Shown here piece after piece: positions 1-64,000 of a stretch of DNA of 64,000 bases. Numbering within the stretch: the stretch's first letter is position 1; each line of letters opens with the position of its first letter. The DNA is taken from the NCBI GenBank assembly GCA_964007475.1, contig OZ023274.1, forward strand, positions 26,131,090 through 26,195,089, given 5' to 3'. Both the position numbers and the translations under genes were made by a program. Under the pieces are notes generated by a model, which was not told where the DNA came from, ran no database searches, and saw only the letters and a program-made list of their open reading frames with translations. Source of the stretch: Hybos culiciformis. Taxonomy: Eukaryota; Arthropoda; Insecta; Diptera; Hybotidae.

Positions 1-149
1 TTTACGGACCCTATGTCATTTATAAATGAAGAATTTTTAAAATATATTCAACACGTTCTTGTTATAAATATTAATCTTAGTAATTCATTCATAACATAAC
101 AATTACTATAAATTTCATCATATTTTTTTTTTCTTTATTGTGAAAAAAA

Positions 150-161
150 ATGAACTTGATG
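150..161 (+). CDS. ImpL2: ImpL2 candidate first coding exon (MNLM)
   Basis: ATG AAC TTG ATG is followed directly by a GTGAGT donor and joins in frame to the acceptor at 2802. Drosophila ImpL2 also begins MNL. The stretch 1-149 would be 5' UTR or promoter and is very AT-rich. The exon is tiny, so RNA evidence would be decisive. Confidence 0.55.
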
Positions 162-202
162 GTGAGTTTTTTCTCATTATTAGAATTAGATGATTTTTAA
201 TA

Positions 203-238
<36 letters not shown>

Positions 239-3200
239 AGAATTATTATTATTATGTTAAATTTGTGGCAGGTCAAGAATTTTCTCCTAAAATATTGATT
301 GAATGAATTTGTACTATTTTGTATTTTTTTTTTATTTTTTATTTTAATTTACTTCATTAGATATAATAAATAATAAATTAAGAAATTAGACAGACTCCTC
401 ATTAAAATTAATGATGATGATGTTGCTAATAAAATAAATATCAAAGAAAAAATAAAATTTCTCCAATTCTCCAAACATTGTTATTTATAGTTTTATAGAA
501 ATAGGTACATACATATAATCTAAAATAGTTCGATTTAACAAATTGTTTTTAAAATAAATAAAAAACAGGTATGTTTTTTTTTTAAAGTTTTTGTTTCTAA
601 GAGAATTAAATTTTTTTTTTTTAAATTCACATAAGTAATTTTGGTGTTTTGGGAACAAAATTTGAGAATTTGAAAATAAAATGTTTTTCTTGTTTTATGG
701 ATTTCAAAAAATTTAGTCTTCGCAGTTTACACTAAAAGATTTTATGTAAATTGTACATTTAATAAAAAAAAATTGCTATTTTTCGAATATTCGAAAATTT
801 TGATCTTAATTTGCATTTTCAGATACCTAATCTAATTTCTATAATGTATCTTTTTTTATTGTTAATTTTAATTTCTATTTTATTTTGATACAATTAAAGA
901 TTTTTTCTCAAATTATAAATACGGGTAAAAATATTAGATTTTTTTTTTATGAATTTACGAGCCAACTCTTTTTCAGATTCTTTGAAAAAAATTCCTTCAT
1001 TTTTATTTCTATATGTGATTCTGAATTTTTTTTTTGTTTCACAATTTTATTATGGAAATATTTGTTGCACTCTTTTTAATATCTCTAAAAAAAATTATAA
1101 AAATCATTTTCTTATGCAATTTATTTGATTAATGTTTATTATCATTTCTTATTTAATTATTATTATAATTATTGTGAAAGCTGAAAGTTAAAACTTTGGG
1201 ATGATAAATATTTAATATCTATAAGTTTTCATGTCAATTAAAATTGAATTATACAAAAAATTTAAAGTGTACATTCATTACACTTTTTCAACATTATCTT
1301 ACAATATCATCTCCCAAATTTTTCATCCTCGATTCACTATTTTGATTAGGCTATTGAAGGCCTTAAGTTAATAAGCTGACAGAAATCACTTAACTTTCGA
1401 TACATACATTTTAATAATAACAAAAAAAAATTTCCAACTTCTTTACAAACCAATTATGTAGTTACATACCAAAAATGGTGCGTACGCATTTTTAGATAAA
1501 ATCTATATTTTTGATGATCAAATAAATTTTTCTTCCTCGTTTTAATTAAATTAGAAAAAATATAGAGAAATACATTATGCATGTACATAACTAAATAAAA
1601 AAAAAAATTTTTTTTACGCACGCCAAAATTTTATATTTTTATTACTCAATTTAAGTTGATTAAATTTTTATTGTTATTTAATTTAGAAAGTGCGCTCTTA
1701 TTCCGTTTGATATGATTCTAAATTTGAAATGTTTTTTTTTGTAAATCAACAAAAATAAAATAATATATATTATGTAGTATGCAAAAAACAGCTTATATTT
1801 TTTTTTATATAATCAATGTTATTATATTACTAAAAAAAAAAAAAAGAAGGTACTTACTGTATTTATTTTTTTATAACCGCAAATAATTAAAATTGATAAT
1901 TTGCAAATTAATTAAACTATAATTGAGATTAGCTATTAAAAGTTTAAAAATAAAAGATTAAGAGAAATTAGTAAAAAAAATAATATACTTTAATTAAATA
2001 AATAAAAAATAATAATACTAAACAATTTTACCATATCGATAATTCTAACAACAGCATTTTTTTAAAAGGGTGATATTCATTCTACTGATATAAGCTTTAG
2101 ATTTTGGTTTGAAGGGAATTCTGAAAAAAAAAAACTCGTTACAGAATTTTAAAAATGTGTTACAAAGTCGAAAATATTAATTTATAAACTTATTTTAATT
2201 TTTTTTTTTTTTCAAACTAATTGTACAAATTTCCTTTTAATTCTACAAACTTAAATCTCCGCATAACAATTTTATAACACGTTGTGCGTAAAATTCAAAA
2301 TTTTTTTTCATTATCAACAAAAATGCGAAATTATGTTAATTATGTTGAATAAAAAAAGCCTAGAAACAAAATAAAAAAAAAAATGTTTTAACAAAATTTT
2401 ATGAATATTTAATAATGCTTTTATGCAATAAAATAAATCATATATTTTAAAAAATAGAAATAAAATTGTAGCGAACACACAACATTGTTGCTATACGTTA
2501 TCTCTTTTTTTTATGTTAAAAAACTTAATTTAATTTTTTTTTCTTTTTAACTTTTCTTAAATCTGGAAATTGGTTTTTTTTGTATTAAATTTATATGTAT
2601 ATAAATTATTTATGGGCTGACGTTTTAAAATTAATTCAAGTTCACTAACCTGAATTACATCGAAAAAAAATTGTATAAAATAATGATTATTATATTTATT
2701 TTTTTAAATTTAAATTTAAATATTATTACTATTTTTTAAATTTAAATATTTTTTTCCTCAATTAAATAAAATAAATAAAAATTATTTTTTATATTTTTGC
2801 AGGAAATGAAATCAACAATTATATTGGTAACAGTAGTAGCATTTTTTGCTATGAATGTTAATTGTCGTGCTATAGACGAAGATAATGTTATACAATCAAC
2901 AGATGATAGTGAATCAGAAATTGATCAACAGAATTGGTTAAAAATAACTAAAGCTCCGACTGCAAAAGTAATACATACACCGGGTAATCAAATTGAGTTA
3001 GAATGTGAAATAATGGGATCACCAACACCATCTATAGAATGGGTTGATGGAAACGTTCAACTGACAGAAGTAAGTTTAATGCAAACTTTATATAATTTTT
3101 TTTTTAAGAGTAACATTATTCTTATCAAATAATTAATATTAATAAACAAATATCACAGATGATAAGTCGGACAATTTATCATTTTTATTAATTAAACATA

Positions 3201-4474
3201 ATGTATATTTCTTTCAATTCAAATAAATTATTTATTAATTAATAAGCATTGATAATTCAGTGAGCCTAACAAAATCGGAATAATACTTTTAATATGCATA
3301 TTTCGTTCTTACTAATTTTTTGCCTCTGTAACAATAGAAATTTAAACTTGCAACTTGTAATGAGAACGTTTTTGTAAATCTTAAGTTGTGGAAAATGAGA
3401 TAAAAATTAATTAAATTTAATATAATTAAGTCTATAATAGGTATTTTAATTCTTATTAATAAAAAAAAGTTCTGAAAATATGAATCGTACCTATCATGAA
3501 CATATTTTATTATCGTGATTATAATTTAAATCCTCTTTCAATGAAATTATTATAATTATTAAATTACTTATCTTATCAAAAAAAAAGTTAAGCCGATCGT
3601 GATTTCAAAAGCTTAAAAATGATTTAGGCCATATAATTAATAAGAGTTTATTGAAACAATAAAGAGGATATTAAATGAAGATAATGATAATTTTCAACTT
3701 TAGCTACATTTAGTTTCGAAATATTTCAATCAGATACGAAACTAAAAATTTTAATTAAAATACATATATTAAAATTTGTTTTTTTCTTTTTACAGAGGGA
3801 TAATTACGAAACAAATCTTATATCAGAATCTACATCAACATCTATAGCTCGTGTTCGATCAGTTCTAATTATAGATAATGATGAATTAGATAAAGATCGA
3901 ACATTTACATGTATTGGTGAAGCTGGCGGAAAGTATGTTTCTGCAACAACTACCGTTATTACAAGTCCTGTAAATGGAAAACCATCAAAAAATCTTAATG
4001 CTCTTATTCAATTAAGTAAAAAGAAACCGAAAATAGTTTATAATTACAGTTTATATTTGGATCAGATAGGATCTAATATTTTATTACCGTGTAGAATAAG
4101 TGATCATATTAGGGCTGATGTCTTTTGGATTGATAATAATAATCAAATTGTTGGAAAGAATCCAAGAATAAAAATTCTACCAACTGGTGAATTGTTAATA
4201 ACAGATTTAAAATGGAATGATATGGGTGCTTATAAATGTATAGCGAAAAATTCATTTGGAAAAGATCATACTGAAACATTCGTCTATCCGGCATTGGTGA
4301 GTTTTCATTCTCGAATAGTAATAAATTTAGGTTTTTAGAATAAATGGGGGTGAAAACATGTTTTTTTTTACTTTTTTATTATAGTAAAAAATCTATTTGA
4401 GTTTTTTATCTGACATTGAAAAAAATATTTATTAAAAGGAATATTTTTGTATTTATTTCCAGAAAGACGAATAA
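150..4474 (+). CDS. ImpL2: ImpL2-like secreted protein with two immunoglobulin domains
   Basis: Coding exons are 150-161, 2806-3069 (exon begins 2803), 3796-4296 and 4463-4474; all introns are GT..AG and phase 0. The first exon encodes only MNLM before a GTGAGT donor; if it is wrong, the in-frame ATG at 2806 (MKSTIILV) is the start. A hydrophobic signal peptide ends near NVNC. Two Ig-like domains follow: the first has ELECEIMGS...PSIEWV and later FTCIGEAG, the second has NILLPCRI...VFWIDN and MGAYKCIAKNSFGKD, each with the paired cysteines. The protein ends TFVYPALKDE, matching the end pattern of Drosophila ImpL2 (TFVYPVL plus acidic tail). In Drosophila ImpL2 is a secreted, ecdysone-inducible protein that binds insulin-like peptides; that role is inferred here by family. 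It converges on neurobeachin 2.7 kb downstream. Exons 2-4 are firm; exon 1 is moderately supported. Confidence 0.9.
162..2802 (+). other. ImpL2 first intron
   Basis: A 2.6-kb AT-rich stretch with long A and T runs and an ATT microsatellite near 208-236. I see no coding exon, RNA gene or recognisable mobile element in it. The acceptor is TTTTTGCAG ending at 2802. Confidence 0.5.
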
Positions 4475-4616
4475 ATTTTGTACCAAAGAAGCATCAAATG
4501 AATTCCAGGAATATGTATTAATTGCTTATATGATAAAATTATGAAAATCGGAAAAAAAATTATTTAAAATTTAGTCAAAATTAAAAAAAAAGAGAATCTG
4601 TTTAAATGTACAATTC

Positions 4617-4622
4617 AATAAA
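4617..4622 (+). terminator. AATAAA polyadenylation signal of ImpL2
   Basis: First canonical AATAAA on the plus strand after the ImpL2 stop codon (4472-4474). It gives a 3' UTR of about 160 bases. Confidence 0.5.
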
Positions 4623-5205
4623 TATTTGAACTTATGCCCAAGACTTCAATTCTTAATTTAAGATCATAGAATTTACCGTACCAGTAATTAAAGTTTATTA
4701 TTATTTTTTTATTAAATTATTTTATAAATAATATTAATATAATTTTTAAGATTATATACATGATTTAAAAACAAAAATAGGAATGAGCCTAGTTACTTAA
4801 TTTTTTATTATTAAGAATTTGAATTATTTTTGATTCTATTAATTTAATTTATTTTTTTCTTGTTATTATTTCAAAAAAAAATTCTAAATTTTCTTATGTA
4901 TTTTTTAATCATTCAAAAAAAAAATTCATGACATTAGCTTTTAGCTGCTAATACCAAAAAGAAACAAATTTCTGTACATTTGAAAATAATTTTGTGGAAC
5001 AATATAAAAAAATAAATAACTGAAATATAAACTAAAATAATTAAACTTGGTTTTATTTATTCCTCAATTAAAACAAATCGCATCTAGTATTTCTACAGGA
5101 AAGGCGGCCACAATCTACTTATTTATATGTTAGTAAGCTTTCGTTTTTATTTTTTGGGCAAGAGTGTTTCACCTTTTATCATTGAAAAATAAGAAGCTTC
5201 GTTTA

Positions 5206-5528
5206 CAGGGGTGGGGAACCTTTTTAGATATGAAGGCCGCATTGACTATGCCCATTTCCTAAGAAGGCCGCACATAGTAGTTTTAATGCTGAATATAAGT
5301 AGGTATGATTAGATTCTTAGCTATACTTTTTATTTTAATATGTATATATTTGCATAATAAAGAAATACAAGCACAATAAAAAGTATTTTGTGAAAAAAAG
5401 ATAAATAAGAAGTATATTGTTTAACTTTAATGAAGTTTAATGCCAAGAAAGCTGCATTTTACCCTTTTTTCAACCGGAGCATAAGGCCGCCTTTTATCCT
5501 CCAAAAGGCCGCAGGTTCCCCACCCCTA
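5206..5528. mobile_element. hAT-like non-autonomous element, 323 bp
   Basis: The termini are inverted copies: CAGGGGTGGGGAACCT at the left and AGGTTCCCCACCCCTA at the right. Internal AAGGCCGC motifs recur near both ends, as in widespread hAT elements. GTTTA flanks both ends (5201-5205 and 5529-5533) as a likely short target duplication. hAT duplications are normally 8 bp, so the assignment rests on the termini. No open frame. Confidence 0.7.
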
Positions 5529-5533
5529 GTTTA

Positions 5534-7223
5534 CGTATTTATGTACTACAATCCTAAAATTTGATATCTTAAAATAAAAAAAAATATTTTTGTTTTAAAA
5601 AAAATAAGTTTATATGCATATATTTTTAATTTATTTTACAGGTAATGTAAACAAACTTAAGTAAACAATTAAAAAAAATAATTATGATAAGACATCAAAA
5701 TTATATCTGATATTTCTTATCTTAATAAGTCATAAAAAATATAATTTATCTTAAAATAAATCTCTGAACGCACCGCACCAATCACGATGTTTTACAAACA
5801 ATCAAGTTTTTTGATCTGAAATTTATTTTATGAGGAAGTAATTTAGTAAAATGTTTGTTAGGCAAATATAAGCAAATTGCAACTTTTTTAATTTATAATA
5901 TTCTGCATTGTGAGAAGTATTTAGGAAAAATCTATAAATTATATTAATAATTTTTGTAAAGACGTTATTTAGGAATGCCAACTATATTACTTTCAATCTT
6001 AATAACTACTTAGATTCACGACACTGTTATAACGATTAAAAAAGGCCATTAATAGACCTGTTCAAATATATAAGGATTAATCACATAATGAATTATAATT
6101 ATAATATTGACAAATAAGTTTGTGTTCAACATATTATAGAGTATGATATAGTACATACATGTATATGTATATTAACAAAAAGAATAATTTAAATTTAATA
6201 TTTATATAAAAAGAAATAATCAAAATGACAATAATGCGCTCATAACAATGTGCTTTAAAAGTTTAAGTAAGGTTTTCAACAATAAAATGTATACAAATTT
6301 CGAATTTTCTTCTTAATTTAAATATCTTGTTATAAAACAGACTTAAAATTAAGCTTCTTTTAGTATTATTTGATTAAAAATAGCTTTGGAATTATAATAT
6401 TAACTGCACTTTAAAAATTTTATACTGATCATAAAGCTTTAATTATCTTACTATCTTAAAATACAAAAATATCTAAAAACTGAACTAATTTTTACTTGGT
6501 TTCAAAAGAACTTAGACTTCAAGAAATTAAAAGAAAAAATATGAACAACATAATCTTCAAGAGAATACGCTGAAAGCACTAAATTTAAAATGTTTATCTT
6601 ATTTATTCTAATAATTTAATGGATAAAAATAAATGTAATCTTGTTGGGTCATTATATTTTCATTCCCTATTAAGTTATTATTATATTCTTTTTTTAATTT
6701 CTGCTTTCAATATCAATTACCAAATAACATTCAGAGGACAAAGTGATTAGTTTAATTTTTAAAAAAATATTTCTTTCCACTCTAGTACAATTAAAACAAA
6801 TTTCATTGTTGATTACGTTTGATGATTCAAATTAAATAATAAATGTTACGAACTAAATGTGAGGGAAAAATCTAGCTTACTTGATATCATAGTATATGGA
6901 TATTTTTAGCTTTCCTGTAAGTTCCACTAGATTTTAAATTTATACATCCAATAAGAATTAAATAAATAACATTCAGAAATTTTTTAATATCCGACGTTTA
7001 AGTTTTCTTCCCTGCGATATCCCAATTTTTAAGTAAAACTAATCATTTTGCTGATTTAATACTTCTTTTTTTCCCTCCCAACCATTTGATGTCAATCAAC
7101 TACATGATCAATATAAAACTTTCAATTCTTAACAGTTTTCAACTAGATAACAATTTTCAATTTATATAAGTAAACGTCGATAATACATGATCTAAAATTT
7201 ATAATTTCAATCTGAAAATATTA
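5534..7223. other. Spacer between the convergent ImpL2 and neurobeachin genes
   Basis: AT-rich sequence without a supported exon. The neurobeachin 3' UTR (minus strand) must occupy its right part, but I could not choose a polyadenylation site with confidence. Confidence 0.4.
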
Positions 7224-63095
<55,872 letters not shown>

Positions 63096-64000
63096 CTGAA
63101 ATGAGTAAATTAATTATTTTTTATACAAATATTAAAAAAAGGTTAACATTAAGAAGAGATCTGTCAAATTTCAAATATAATTTTATTATGAAAAATTAAA
63201 TAATGTCAATCAAACAATATTACTATTGAAAATGCAGCAAATAAAATTAAATCTATACAAAATAATTTTATTTCTCATTTTGACAACATAACTTACTTAT
63301 TGATAAAAAAAACGCAAATCTCAACAAATATTTAAAACTGAATTCGACAGATCTATTCATAAAGCCATTAGAAAAAGCGAAATGAACATGCAAAAAAGCT
63401 TAATTTAATTTAACTAATTTTAAACAGAACATAAATAAATTAGTGTATTATTTCACATTACTTTACTTAATATGTTTAATTGAAAGCTCTAAAAATACAC
63501 TCAAGTAATTAATTCATTCAAGCTTAACAACTTACAAAAAGGTATTTACAAATTTTTAAAATTAATAAATTAATTTTATTTTAATGATACTAACTCATAA
63601 TTTCATACTTTTTACCGAAATTGCTCGATTATTCAAAACAAAATAAATTAATAAAATTAATAGGTTCTTGAGTTCTTAAAATCGTTAATTTTAAAAAAAT
63701 TTGGATTCATCGGTATTTCTATCAGAAGTGTAATTAGTTTGTTTTTTTGATTTAATATCTACTTAAATAAGAAAAACTTTTTAATTATATACTTTGTTGC
63801 TAAACTGCTAAACTAATTTAAAAAAAAAATTATTTAATCCTAACATGCAGCAAAAATTTAGACCAGACTATACAAAAATATAATAGACCTGCTGCTGAAA
63901 ATGGTTATGATTATTTTGAAGTATTGTTGCTGTGAAAATTTTAAATCATTTTCTAATACCAATTGATGCAAAGTTATGACAATTAAATACTTGCATTTTA

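Overview
The window is AT-rich eukaryotic DNA from an insect. Evidence: spliced genes with GT..AG introns, four chitin-binding RR-2 cuticle protein genes, an ImpL2-type immunoglobulin gene, a neurobeachin (rugose/Akap550) gene and insect-type transposable elements. The order (fly, beetle or other holometabolan) cannot be fixed from the sequence alone. All gene models below come from reading splice sites, reading phase and protein similarity by eye; no database search was possible.

Layout. (1) 150-4474, plus strand: ImpL2, a secreted two-Ig-domain protein, in four coding exons. (2) 4.6-7.2 kb: spacer with a short hAT-like element. (3) 7224-63095, minus strand: the last 27 coding exons of neurobeachin, 2475 codons plus stop, with every reading phase consistent. 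Its 5' part lies beyond the right edge. WD40 exons are at 7.2-18.2 kb, BEACH at 17.9-19.7 and 23.1-23.2 kb, PH-like at 23.1-23.8 kb, the pre-PH linker at 49.1-49.5 and 57.7-59.4 kb, and the ConA-like/armadillo-like part at 59.6-63.1 kb. (4) Neurobeachin introns hold other genes. A 25.3-kb intron (23827-49100) carries four RR-2 cuticle genes (three minus, one plus), each with a TATA box and a 4-5-codon first exon. The next large intron (49527-57725) carries, on the plus strand, a 707-codon exon for an unrecognised secreted, low-complexity protein.

Mobile DNA is dense in the introns and spacers. It includes three Helitron-like elements (A|TC...CTAG|T), two copies of a foldback element with arms of A-rich TCGA repeats around a MULE-transposase-like fragment (one with a 9-bp target duplication), two PIF/Harbinger-like elements with TAA duplications, three hAT-like elements, several foldback MITEs, a large 520-bp-arm inverted repeat, three non-LTR retrotransposon remnants and a 1.6-kb array of a 12-bp unit nested inside a ~97-bp tandem repeat.

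Functionally, ImpL2 (insulin/ecdysone-linked secreted factor) and neurobeachin (PKA-anchoring vesicle-traffic scaffold) are convergent neighbours with no visible shared regulation. The nested cuticle genes have their own promoters and probably act independently of their host gene.
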